Positions 21,808-33,013 of a stretch of 64,000 nt of DNA are shown in pieces (position 1 is the first letter of the stretch; each line of letters opens with the position of its first letter). The stretch lies in the NCBI GenBank assembly GCA_020080175.1, contig JAGHQL010000039.1, positions 1 through 64,000 of the forward strand. Reading direction: 5' to 3'. The position numbers and the translations under genes were made by a program. Below the pieces are notes generated by a model. The model made no database searches. It worked only from the letters and a program-made list of their open reading frames with translations, and was not told the DNA's origin. This stretch comes from Glutinoglossum americanum (lineage: Eukaryota > Ascomycota > Geoglossomycetes > Geoglossales > Geoglossaceae).

Positions 21808-23273
21808 TTAAGGCTCCCATAGTTTACCTTTACCGCGAGATGCTTCTCTTGATATACCAGATTTGAGGATGAAGTCATCTTCTTTAGGTTTTTTCAGGAT
21901 GAAAGATCTCCTGCCGAAAGAGTCCGGATCCATCAAACCTCGAGGGATGAAGTCATCGCCAAGGTCAGGGCACTTGGGTTCCATTCTGCGTGAGAAGCTG
22001 TTTGGGGATATTACTGTTCTTGAACTAGAGGGGCTGTGCACAGTGGACCTGTCTTCTTGATGTCCCACCAGAGGGCGTGTGTCTCGCTTTGGCGAGACCG
22101 GGGCCCGAGATCGCAGAATAGGCTGGTCATCTGCCTCGCCATTTAAGTCTTTGCTGGAGGACTTGCTCTTTTCGAAAAGAGATAGTCGACTTTTGTAGTC
22201 AGCCTCTTCTCTTCTGATTGCTTGACTGAGTTGATCCAGTCTCTTGACGGATATATCGAATTTCTGGGCCCAAGACAACGTTTCTAAGTCATTGGTAACT
22301 AGGAAAAACGAACCCAAGCCGTCACTGGAGGGGGACTCCCCATGCATACGCCATAGGACGCAGTTTAATAGCGGTTGAATGGGACGAGGTACCTCAACTG
22401 CCGAAGTAGATCCGCCCCGTCTATGGCTATGAACAGTTGTGTCGGCTTCGCTAGGACCAATCTGTTGAGGTATATATCCTGGGGTTGAGCTAGAGAGTAC
22501 TGCCTTGCTACCTTTTAGGCTATTCGTAGAGCTGGCAGTTGCAGAGGAAGAGGATGACATGGGACGGTCGACGGAGCTAAGTCCGCCAAGCTCCGGTTGC
22601 CTCGCAACAGACATTCTGTCAAGGCCTTGCACTAAGGGTAGAACCTGCTCATCAACTGAGGGCAAGTATTCCGGGGCAAGATATTTCTCCACATCAGCCC
22701 AAGTAGCGTATTGCTCGGTAGGCGCCTGCATTCTCACGCCTAAGACTGGGGGTTTGCCTCTGCCTGATTGCGCCCGGTCGAAGAAGCGGATGGCTTCCCT
22801 CGCATTGACGTTTACCTGCGCGGAGCCCTTTTTAAGGTCGTCCAACCGATCCAATGCTAGTAGAATGTGGTCAGCATCGGCACAATCTTCCTAAAGATAA
22901 CACTTACTACAAAGTGGGACGGTTATAGTGATGGCATGGTCTGCCACCCAAGCTTTGATATCACTGATTCCATCAGTTAAAGCAGTTTCATCGACAAAAC
23001 AGTTAAGGATTTTCCTAGTAGGAGGCTTCAAGGTCCGGTTCTGGTCGACCTTCGACTGGAGTTCGTGTACATTGTATCGGAGCCGGGCAATTGCAAGCCG
23101 CTGGGTCTAGCAATAAGACTAGTTAGAAAAATATCCCTATATCATCCTGAGAGACACATAGTTGAGGTAGTGCGACGAGTAGGTATGAAACGGTATTCGT
23201 GTTAAGCGATGCGGGAATGATGCGGAGCAAGAACGGGACATACCAGAGGTGTTTGTTCGACTACAGACTCCAT
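21808..23273 (-). CDS. PIN-domain protein (SMG6/Esl-like nuclease fold)
   Basis: Exons 23273-23244, 23106-22908 and 22856-21808. From the Met at 23273 (MESVVEQTPL) the product has 425 residues; an in-frame Met at 23447 would add 58 residues that look non-coding. After a short helix (RLAIARLRYNVHELQ), CFVDETALTDG supplies the first acidic residue of a PIN nuclease, LDRLDDLKKG the second region, and SFFLVTNDLETLSWAQKF the last strand and helix. The middle is a Ser-rich disordered insert and the C-terminus is basic and disordered. PIN domains of this kind occur in RNA-decay nucleases such as SMG6; a role in RNA turnover is inferred. Exon phases are consistent (phase 0, then 1). Confidence 0.75.
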
Positions 23274-23549
23274 GAACCATTTGAGTTCTTCCTTTCTGCT
23301 GAGTCGGAAAGGTAGTGGCAAACTAATCAAATAGGTTGTCGAGATTTTGGTGAAGTAGATGGTAGACTTTGCTGTGGTGGTAGCAAGTGGTTGAGGTTTG
23401 TGATGAGTCGCTTCCGGCAACGAGGCGGAGACCAGGCAACAATGCATGAATTCACTTCGCTTTGCTTATAACACGATCTTAAGAATTCAACTCAGATATT
23501 TATTCTACTTAACTAACAGGACAACGATCTTGAATTGAACCAAGAAGTG

Positions 23550-24692
23550 CTACGGTGACCCACCTATTTTGATCAACCCCTCTGACTCACTGGCACGTTG
23601 AGCCCATTCTCTGTACCACTCTTGTTAGCATGAGTTCCAGGTTGAGTAACAATTTGCACGACTTACGTCCAGCTGCCATCGTACAGCCTTCTTTTACCCG
23701 GGTCCCCAAATTCAGCCTCATCGAGGGCAGCATCGATGACAGCGGCTGTGACGCCAGTGCCACATGTACAGATTATTGGTTTACCCTGGTCGACCCCCTT
23801 GGCCTCGAATATTTTGCGCAACTCTTGCTTGGGAAGGAGAGATTTAGTGATAGGGTCTAAGAGTTCTGAAAATGGGAGGCTAATTGAGCCAGGTATATGA
23901 CCGGATGAGAGTCCTGGTAGATGTCAGCGAGGGCGAGCGGCGGGAGTGTTGCTTCCGCTTCAACTCACCTTTCCGTGGCTCATGGTCCTTGCCAGTCCAT
24001 CGTCCGTAAGGCCGTGCATCTAAAATCTGTACACCCTCGGCGCCCTCCTTACCGAAATCTTTGGCGATATTTTTGACTTCCTCGAACGAGACCACCCTAT
24101 TCCCATCGAGCTCGGGTATTGGATAGTGTGTGTTTTCCAACTTTCGGGTGTCCCCGGTTTCTGTAGGGAAGCCTTGCTCGACCCACGATTTGAAGTTGTT
24201 GAGCAGGAACACCTTGTCATGACCAAAAACCTTCAGGGTCCAGTAAACTCTCGGGGCACTAAAAACTCCAAGGTCTGACGTGTCATAGACAACGACATCA
24301 TCATCTCTCCTTATACCCAGCTTCCCCATCGCTTTGGCAAACGTTTCTGCTGTCGGAAGCATGTGCGGATATGGCGAATCATGGTCTTTTATCGCGTCCA
24401 GGTCAAAGAATCTCGCAGTTGGGATGCGCTTTGTCTGGAAGGCTGAGAAGCCAGTTCGTTGGTGGGGGTCATTTGGCATGAACCAGGCGGCGCAAAGTGG
24501 AATTGTTCGCGGGGACGTGGAAATCTTGGTCGGTGGGTTCTTAGACAGTGCGACAGAGAGCTCCTTTGGAGTGACAAGGTAGGAAGAAAAGCCTCGGCGT
24601 AGTAACTGGGGTGACCCTCGCGTACCCATGGAAAGGATAGATAGGGCTCCAATGGAGCTGCGAAGACCAGATAACATGGTGGCGGGGGGCAT
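23550..24692 (-). CDS. TUM1: Thiosulfate/3-mercaptopyruvate sulfurtransferase (rhodanese pair)
   Basis: Exons 24692-23969, 23913-23667 and 23610-23550 give 343 residues. The N-terminus (residues 1 to about 35, with Arg, Ser and Leu and ending LLRRGFSSY) is a mitochondrial presequence. Two rhodanese domains follow: the first with RIPTARFFDLDAIKDH and YDTSDLGVFSAPRVYW, the second with LDARPYGRWTG and the active-site loop CTCGTGVTA, where the second Cys is catalytic. The C-terminal YDGSWTEWAQRA is typical and is formed across the last intron. It transfers sulfur from 3-mercaptopyruvate or thiosulfate and in yeast (Tum1) supports tRNA thiolation. The start at 24692 is the first ATG in the frame. 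Its promoter is shared with the divergent APC11 gene. Confidence 0.92.
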
Positions 24693-25034
24693 GATAGTTA
24701 AAGCTTCATGCTTGGGGCCAGTCAATTCGGTCACTGTTTAGACTGAGTGACAGTGGCATAGAGTGAGAAGAAAAAAAGGGTAAAGGGAAGAACGGACTCG
24801 ATTTGAATAGAGAGGGTGGGGCACGCAACCGAGGTGCGTGGGGGTTTATTGGGGGGTTTTATTAGGGGGTTTGTTTGTTTCCACTTACAAGCACGTGCGT
24901 TCCCATACGAAAAGCTCAAGCAAACAAAATGCAGTGTGACATCACGGCAACCGATCCTAAAACTTGCCTCAAATAACGACACCGCTCATCGCACGCAAAT
25001 ACCTGTCTGGACCGGCACCGCCACCGTTGGAGGT
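24693..25034. other. Bidirectional promoter region, TUM1 / APC11
   Basis: 342 bp with G-rich and T-rich tracts (for example GGGGGGTTTTATTAGGGGG near 24850). No gene. Confidence 0.4.
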
Positions 25035-25424
25035 ATGAAGGTGACAATTAAGCAGTGGAATGCCGTGGCGTCCTGGCGATGGGACATGCCCGAGGACGAC
25101 GTCTGTGGCATCTGCCGCGTGCAATTCGACGGAACCTGCCCAACCTGCAAATACCCCGGGGATGACTGTACTTTGCGTAAGCTGGCCGGCGCACTGAATC
25201 TGCAATGCCCAACTGATTTGCTCATTCGCCTTTGTTGTAGTCATTGGCAAGTGCGGCCATTCGTTCCACATGCACTGTCTCCTTACATGGATCCAGCAGG
25301 ACTCCTCCAAGGGACTATGTCCCATGTGTAGGCAAAGTAAGCTTGAACAATATTCACTAGTGATCTGGCGATTATTGCTAATGTGTAATCTCCAGAATTT
25401 GAATGGAAACGCGGAGGGGAGTGA
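25035..25424 (+). CDS. APC11: Anaphase-promoting complex RING subunit Apc11
   Basis: Exons 25035-25176, 25241-25336 and 25396-25424 encode 88 residues, the usual size. It is the RING-H2 catalytic subunit of the APC/C ubiquitin ligase. MKVTIKQWNAVASWRWDMPE at the start is nearly invariant in the family; the zinc ligands appear as CGIC, CPTCKYPGDDC, then KCGHSFHMHC formed across the first intron, and CPMCR. The C-terminus KFEWKRGGE is formed across the second intron. The ATG at 25035 begins exactly at the conserved N-terminus; an upstream frame to 24816 is untranslated. Nothing is missing. Confidence 0.96.
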
Positions 25425-25703
25425 GGTTCTATTTCACAAACCCGTTGTGGGGTTCGGTGTCATTGCGTGGCGTATGGAGTAATGCGGATGCCTACGAGTA
25501 AAAAGAGGCTGGAAAAGACCCTGTTGCATAGAAAGGAACATCAGTAATAAATCAAACGGTAGACTTTGCGCCCAAGACCTAATTTTTCGACTCATTTCGC
25601 GCCGGCTGCGCGATATCACGTGCTAGAATACATCCGATGGTAAAATGATGATGTATCCCCGTTCAACCCAACCATCTGCTCATCCATAGATTTGAAATTT
25701 GAA

Positions 25704-26384
25704 ATGTCGGTACCTGGACCCGTCACTTCTCCTCGACCTGCAGAATCACCCCCGCAGTCTACGGTCGCAGAGGACCAGCCTTCATACCCCCCGCCAAGCC
25801 CGGAAGCGCCTCGTCCACTCTTCTCGCCGTTCTTCACCCTTGTAGAAGACAACACCACCGCTGAACATCACCACCCTACCGTTCACTACATCTTCTCCGA
25901 TGATGATACAGACTTAATTACTGAAGCTTCATTGCGCACCTTATCCCACAGATCTACTGGATTGACGGGCTCATCATCTTCACTTCCAAGCGACCCAAAT
26001 GGGAGTAGCACCTCAGGTTTGCCTGCACATAAACCGGGGGTGAAGGAGCGATATGTTGTCTTGGATGTTGCTCCGTCTGGGGATGCTGTGGTGGCGGCAC
26101 ACAGCCTGACGTCAGACTGGCAAGTGCTAGGCGTTGACGTGACCAACGCCCCAACTTGGGTGGCAGAGGATGAGAATACAGGTGGCTCTACAGCTGGTGG
26201 TAATGTTGTGGGTTTGATGCTGAGGATTGAGGGCACGGAGGGTCCTTGGAGTGGAAGTGCGGGGAAGAAGGCTGAAGGGGGTGACTTTGATATGCAAGAA
26301 CTGACGAGCCTCTTTGACAAGCGAATGGCTGCTATACGGAGAGTTGTGGAGGCTGGAGGGGGGAAAGTGGCAGATCCAAGCTGA
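25704..26384 (+). CDS. Fungal conserved protein, function unknown
   Basis: One exon, 226 residues, from the first ATG (MSVPGPVTSP). A Pro/Ser-rich N-terminus is followed by a conserved-looking core: VHYIFSDDDTDLITEASLRTL, then ERYVVLDVAPSGDAVVAAHSL and SDWQVLGVDVTNAPTW. The C-terminus has a helix (MQELTSLFDKRMAAIRRVVE). I associate this pattern with uncharacterised ascomycete proteins and cannot name a function. No signal peptide or membrane segment. It lies 280 bp downstream of APC11 on the same strand. Confidence 0.75.
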   Translation: MSVPGPVTSPRPAESPPQSTVAEDQPSYPPPSPEAPRPLFSPFFTLVEDNTTAEHHHPTVHYIFSDDDTDLITEASLRTLSHRSTGLTGSSSSLPSDPNGSSTSGLPAHKPGVKERYVVLDVAPSGDAVVAAHSLTSDWQVLGVDVTNAPTWVAEDENTGGSTAGGNVVGLMLRIEGTEGPWSGSAGKKAEGGDFDMQELTSLFDKRMAAIRRVVEAGGGKVADPS

Positions 26385-26675
26385 GGGGTTGGGAGGAGGG
26401 TACCGGCGTTAATTTAATCTTGTTACATCCGGGTGGCATTTAGAGGCGTTGCACTTTAGCGTTGGAGGCACAGCTAGTGAGATAAGAATTTTTTCTTTAT
26501 TGGTATGAACCACTGAACACCTATTAAAAGTACACCGCCGAGCGAGTTCATAAAAGTAAACGCTTGATGAGCAAACTCTAACGAACGATAATTATAGACA
26601 GGAATTGTTGGTAGCCTGTGAGCCTACAGGCCAGTGCGCGAACGCCCACAGGTTTCAGAAAGATAACTACCCCCC

Positions 26676-29600
26676 TTACGTCGATGGACTACTCCTAAGT
26701 CTCCTACCCGTACTACCTATAAATACAGGCATCAGGCTATTCTCTCTGCCCTCCAATTTCACCACAGAACCTTTCCATCCTGCCTTCTTGGACTTGCTAT
26801 CGAGCGTAACTTGTTTCTTGAGGGGTGGCTGGATGTCGTTGCTTGGCGTAATCGCCGCCGTAGGATCGCCATTTGCTGTGGCCGCTTTGACATTGACGTC
26901 AATTTCCCTAAGACCACCAATTGTCGGCTTTTCCCCTTTGTTTGAATCCACAGGTTGAAGAAGAGCTACCTCATCTTCATCATCATTAAATACCATAGAT
27001 TTGCTGGGAGATGATTCCACGTTCGCTAGTGGAGGGTGAGTACCACCTCTCATCGCACCAATGATATATTCAGGGGGGTCTGTTCGTGGAAGAGATTTGG
27101 GGTAGTGATATTGAATCTTCTGGGGGGTTGTCCCGGTAGGAAGGTATTCTTTGAGCGGTATGCTGGTGATATTCAAACGGAGTTCCGCTAGAGGCTCTCG
27201 GACTTCTGAATCGAGAGTGGGAAGCGAACCTCTGAGGATGGTGGTCTGGTTAGACGTGTCGTTCTCGAGTTCCCTGATCCGATTCTGACTGGAGGCGAAG
27301 CAGCCAGCAATGGTACCGTGAGAGCTTCTGACCGTTGTTGATAATGACTGGAGAGACTGGATGTGCGTTTCATGGTGATGTCCGTTCTGCAGCCTGGCAC
27401 GCGTCACAAATTCATCGAGAGCTTGCATTTGCACGCCAACATCCTTCATCTGGGCATCAACGATGCGGATGGTTTCCTCATGTACTGACTTCGTGGCGCT
27501 CTGAATGGAAGAATTGTGTGCATTGGCAGCCTGAATGTAATTAGCCGTCAATAATTTGGGCCTACACAGAATATACACTTACTGTCCAGTCTCTCTTCAA
27601 TTTTCCTTTGAGTTCTTCACGTGATTTTAAGACCTCTTCCACAAGCAGATTTTCCTTCTTAGCCCAAATTTCCATGCCCTCGTTATATTTGGCTTGAGCG
27701 GCCTCAAAAGTTGATCTGGAAGCGTTCATGTCGTTCTGGATGGATCCGATCTTAGAAACTAACCTAATATCCTGTGTCTCTGCCGTACTATCAATTAGCT
27801 TAGCGATTTGAGATAACAGGGCTTGTCTGTCTGAAGTAGACTGCTGTCTCTCCCTTTCCAGGACTGCATCGAGACGGGCAGAGGCAGCGGCGCTGGTTTG
27901 AATGGCTTCAGCGTTTGCTACTGCGAGCTGCTGTCTCAATTCATCTGCCTCAGCCTTCTGGGAGTTGATGTGCTTGACTAGTTCCTCAAATATGCCTTTA
28001 AAGTCCCTGCCTAGCGTGCTGTATGATGTATGAAGCTTTTTGAACGTTAGCCATGAAAAGTTTAGTATGTTAAATGCTGGCCTAACTACCTGAGAATGGA
28101 ACACGTCCAGTTCGTTTATAACTTCCGCAGATATTCTTCCGGCCGCAGCAGACAGGCTGCCAAGGCCTTCACCAATTTCCCTCTTGACGTTCTCTCGAAG
28201 GATTTTGATTTCTTCGAGAACCAGGTTCATCTCGTCCTTGGCCTTCACCATGTTCTCGGCAACAATTTTCTCAGACCTGTCAAAAGCGTCCCCATTCTCC
28301 TGCAAAAGTTTCTGGCCGTTGTCAAAATTTTGGAGCTCGTCCTGCACGAAGCTTTGTATCCTAGTTGAGAGGTTTCCCGCGAGCTGCTCGTGCTGCGCGG
28401 TAAACTCACCCACTCTCATTTCCACTAGTCGAGTGACGTCAGATACCTGCGCTTGGGAAGACTTCCAATTGCTTCGATTTAATGCCTGCAAATCAGATCT
28501 TCGTCTTAGTTTTGAATGTAGGCCCCCGACGTCCGAGACGGTGTTGTGAATTGTTGAGAGTAGCTCACTTCCAACAACAATAAGCTTCTCTTCGGTATGC
28601 TGGTGCGCTTCTCGAAGTTTAGTTTCCTCGGCCAAGTTTTGCTTCGTGGCTGCGAGAACTATCTCCGTCTTCTCTAGGATACCTCTAGTCTGATCTAAGA
28701 TTGCTTTCGTAGCCTCATTGTCTTTTTTGATGGTATTGAAGTTACTCGTGATAGAGAAGAGCTCTTGGACTTTGTTCCTAAGGTTGATTTCCATAGTTTC
28801 AATCTTTGCCTTCTGCTCTTCGGTCAATATCCTGCGAGACTCGCTCTCTTCGGTCAATTCCTCATAACTTTCGACTGAAAGGTGGACGCCATTTCGGTGG
28901 CGTGTAGCTATGAGCTCGCTCTTAAGTTTCTCTATCTCGGCCGTGAATTCTCGGAGTAGAGTCTTCTTCGATATCATCTGGTTGACTTGCGGTTTGTTCC
29001 GGATATTCTTCGCCCGGAAAGCGTAATCTAAAGTGGAAATAGTCTCTTCTAGGTTGCTCTTCGCCGGAGAAACTGTTGCAATTATACATGTTTTCGTCCG
29101 CCCACCGAGCGAGTCCTGCAGGAGGCGAGTAAGTTTGGATTCTCTGTAATGAACGTTAGCAGCGAGCCCGTAGATAAAACAACAAAAAGACATGTCTGGG
29201 GACAGACCTGTATGGGATATGCGAGCTCTTATCAACAAGAGCGTTAATCACTCTTCCTAAGGTGAGCAAGCTCTTATTAATAAGACCTGCCTCAGCAGCC
29301 CGTTTGTTTTCCGCGCCACTACGTTGGATATTTTCGCTTCCCGCCAAATCCACGAGGTTCAACTTGCCAGCGCTTACAAAGTCCTCCCCACCTTCCGTAG
29401 TCCGCTTAACATATACGGTGACTGTGAAGACGGTGTGGCTTCGGCTGCTGAGGTCATTGCATTTCGTCGCAGCTACTTGTCGTTTATGACTGCCATCCTG
29501 CAGGAGCTTGATCCCTTCAATAGCATTCTTGATATGCGACTCCTCCATACCTTGCACGACAGTTGCACTGTGACCTTTCCGGCTGCCATCTTCGAACATT

Positions 29601-30389
29601 TTGAGTTTTGCATTATCATCTAGGGAAAGAAGGTCACGAAGCTCTTCATTGTACAATTCGATAAATGAGCACTTTACAGAGCTTTCCGCTGCATCACCCT
29701 CAAGCTTGTTGAAAAGGTGGTGCAGAACCCGCGGAATGATGCCTGCAGAATCCGATAACAATCCTAAATTGTCTGACATGTCTCCTGACATCGTGTAGGT
29801 TTTGCCCGTACCGGTCTGGCCGTATGCGAAGATAGTGCAATTGTAACCTGCTAGCATCTAAAGGATCTCATCAGCTGTTTGATCAGCCACGATGGCAGGA
29901 GTTACTCACCTCCTCAAGAATCGGCGCAACGACTTCGTCATAAACGATGCTCTGGTCTGCTGCGGGAGAGAAAACTTTGTCGAAATTATATGTCTTATTG
30001 CTCAATGCACTTGGTCCCATTGAAAGCTCGATGCTTTTGCCTTTCACGCCAGTAGTGGAGAGAACTACTCCACTATTTTCGCGGACCTCCCGATCATTCC
30101 GCCCCCTACACCGGACCACTACGTGTATACTAGTTTCCTCACAACCGCCATCGTGGTCGTAATCGCGCTCTTTGCGCTTGGTCCCACTTGTGGGCGATCG
30201 TGAACGTGAAGTTGATATTGACGCGACCGAGTTTGCCGGAGACGCTGCACCGGATTGCTGTCGACCTCCAGATAGATGCGGTGGCATAGCATTGGACTGA
30301 GCTCTTGTAGTCGAGGGGCGCATGCTAGGAGGTCGCATAGCGTTCTTTTTAGCTGGTAGGCCAGTTGCTGGTCGTGGAATGCCGGCCAT
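26676..30389 (-). CDS. bimC: Kinesin-5 motor (BimC/Cut7/Eg5)
   Basis: Exons 30389-29910, 29857-29208, 29143-27583 and 27530-26676 give 1181 residues. This plus-end-directed homotetramer slides antiparallel microtubules apart in the bipolar spindle. A Ser/Pro-rich disordered head precedes the motor ([11 protein letters not shown] at about 93). P-loop GQTGTGKT lies at about 173-180, switch I is NDLSSRSH, switch II is DLAGSE, and the neck follows ENIRNKP-like [12 protein letters not shown] long coiled-coil stalk follows. The BimC-box-like C-terminal motif [14 protein letters not shown] holds a Thr-Pro CDK site. The three introns are 52-64 bp, and the last is supported by the return of the coiled-coil after splicing. 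Start chosen at [10 protein letters not shown]; an ATG at 30410 would add seven residues. Complete. Its promoter is shared with the divergent PHAF1-like gene. Confidence 0.95.
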
Positions 30390-30816
30390 ACGAAGGAGAT
30401 ATCGCGACACAAATCGCGAAACCAGTAGAGTAGGCTTTCTCGCAGATTATTTGGGTGAGTACTGCTATCGCGGAGGTGCTGATTCGGGGAGTTATGTGGG
30501 TATGAACAGCCGAAGGTCGAGGGTAAACAAAAACAATGCCAAGCCGCAAGCTCCTTGCATGACTAACCCCGCCAACCAAAGGGGTGGGATTGGAGCTCTG
30601 GCTGGGAATAGATTTGGGGTAGAACTAGATGGCGAAATCCTTCTCCGTCTAGCTTAGCAGTTAAGATTCTCCCACTCCGAGGAGAATATATTTCATCATC
30701 TCACTATTCACCTTGTTTCGCTTCAGACCGCATGGTGTTCTCGCAGACAAAGTGCCCAAGCTCACTTCAGTTGCTAACATATATCGACATCTACAACGAC
30801 GTCTCGTGAACGCGGT
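30390..30816. other. Bidirectional promoter region, kinesin-5 / PHAF1-like gene
   Basis: 427 bp between divergent starts. No gene, no clear motif. Confidence 0.4.
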
Positions 30817-32501
30817 ATGACACTCTTTTCCGCCCAGGTATATCCTAATAGAGGACTAGGCTTGCTCAGTAAGTACCTGAAATGTCCCCTTCCTAATGCG
30901 ACAACAGACATGGGTGCAAACCGCTTCATGAGTATTCGACTGAGGAATGCATGATGCCTGCGATAGCTCTGGGAGCATCCCTCCACGATGTTCTTCATCG
31001 CCTCAAGGCAGAACCTCAAACATATCCAACTATTGATATCTCCTACTCGTCGGTTCGACCGATTGATACACCGATTCTCCTAGGCCTGCCTGCGAATGGT
31101 ATTCGTCTCCGCTTTGATGGCCCTGATCAGAGACTCCGTCTGATAGAAGTCTTGGATTTCTCAAAGAGCAGACTTAGCTATAAGAACATAGAGATTGTGA
31201 AGCCATCGTCTTTAGGTACAGCGATTACAGCACCGCAGTCATCGGTATCCTCGCGGCCGAGTTTTCGGCATGTATATAATAGGCTGTTTGGACCAACGTT
31301 CCCCGGAGAGTATATCCCTTCCAGCTCTCAAGACGGCGAAGCTGCAGGTACCTATATTCTCTCATATCCTGGGATTGCATTTACCTTCTCCATACAGTCG
31401 TCGTCGGCATGGTCAGTGAATCTAGATTTTGTGACCTTGCTCTCATCATCAGCAGCATCCCCAGCATCGTCCATGGCGATCTTTCATGGATCATCTTGGT
31501 CTGACGCTCGCGCGAGCATTTTCACCCTCACATCTCCGCACCCTAGATCTCTGTCGCTTGCTGGGCGCGGAAGAGAAGGCGGAGTAGATGAAGTAGAGCT
31601 GGTGAAGGTTCACGGAGAAGGTTGTATAGAACTAGTGAGAAGATTTGGGCCGCCTTTTTGGATTATACTCAGCGAGACTACGCCGCAGGATCTTGTGGCG
31701 GAGCTCGGCCCACCAGACGCAATATACAGAAAGAATGATAGGAGGCTGGCCATTCACAAGGCGCGAAGTGCCGGTAGTAGACACCCGGGCCGTGCAAATG
31801 GGATGTATAGTGGGCAGGATGAATCTACCGACACGGACCAGTCGTCTTCGCACACCACAACCGATGACTCCGACGAGGATGACCCAGCCTCAACAGGCAA
31901 ATCTCATGATATGGCTTCGGCAGAGTGCTTTTACAACTATTTTCACCATGGCTTCGACGTCTTCATTTCTAGCCCTACTACGCCCTCTGCTCGCTCTCCT
32001 ACTTCGCCTCTTGCTTTCTCACCCCCGTCAGTTAATAAGGACCCTTCAAATGCTACACCAACTGCATACCTCACAGCCACGAAGCTCCTTCTCCATGCGA
32101 ACATTCCTGGATCCTATCCATTCAATCGTCACCGCCGCAGCCGGTGGACACTAGAACACGTCCCATCTGCACAACATACAGAGCCTTTGAACTCCGAGAT
32201 GCCGTTTGATGACATTGCTGGCCGATTGAGAGAGGTTTGGAGACCCACGTACGGTAGTAAGGATGAGGAAAAATCTCTACAAAGAGGGATGGTACTTAAT
32301 AGAGGATGGGGGGATAGCCCTGGAAGCAGTTGTGAGCTGCTAGGGGGTTGGGAAGAGAGCATTGGTGGAAATAGGAAGGGCATAGGCGACACCACAGGTG
32401 ACGGGGAACAGAGCCTTGGGAATACGGAGTTATTCGGGTTTCCGGGATTGGTATTCGAGGTATTAAAGAATGGAGCGGTTAGCTGTTTGACAGTTTTTTG
32501 A
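30817..32501 (+). CDS. PHAF1 / UPF0183 (C16orf70-like) family protein
   Basis: Two exons (30817-30868, 30967-32501) give 528 residues. The first exon begins MTLFSAQ and runs to RGLGLLT, and splicing adds LGASLHDVLHRLK, reproducing the family start (a short beta segment ending in F/L-TLG, then a helix). IRLRFDGPDQRLRLIEV is the best conserved segment, followed by VYNRLFGPTFPGEY and YPGIAFTF; PPFWIILSETTPQDLVAELG and FYNYFHHGFDVFI lie later, and a disordered acidic/Ser-rich insert sits near residue 300. Human PHAF1 binds phosphoinositides at autophagosome or phagophore membranes; that role here is inferred. The intron is 98 bp. Complete. Confidence 0.9.
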
Positions 32502-33013
32502 GGATATTTGCTAGAATCTGCTGTTCAGGAAGATTTCTCATTTGGAATCTTTCAGGTAAGGCTGGTCGTGCGGGAATTTCAAGGCTGAGATGACCAACAC
32601 CACTTGGTACTTTTGCATAGTATAGCTGGCGGGATAGTTTTATAATTTCTGGGGTCAATATCAATTAGAACGTTAGGTATTCTTGATTTATTGATCTTGA
32701 CAATGCCAATACGAGATTTACTACGCACATCCTATACCATTCATCTTAAAACGAACGCAAGTTATGTTCTCATGATTGCCTATGCATAGAACAATTAACT
32801 GTTGGGTGGGGGGAGAATTTTTCCCACAGCTCCGGCGTTCTCTAAAGGGATTCTTGAGAGTATTTGATTAGGGAATTTGTTTCCAGAAACCGAAAAGTCG
32901 CCGCTATAGCCCGAATCATCGAAACGCCAAGGTCCGGAAATTCGTGAACGTTAAAACTTTGGTGCTTGGTATTCAGGATAACTCCCCACTGGGTTTGTGC
33001 CTCTCATGATGAT
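32502..33013. other. Intergenic region
   Basis: About 510 bp between two genes on the same strand: terminator side of the PHAF1-like gene and promoter of the tRNA synthetase. Nothing else seen. Confidence 0.4.

Noticed and set aside
24816-25034. In-frame upstream extension of APC11
   Set aside because: Apc11 proteins begin at MKVTIKQW; the upstream part has no similarity and is the shared promoter.
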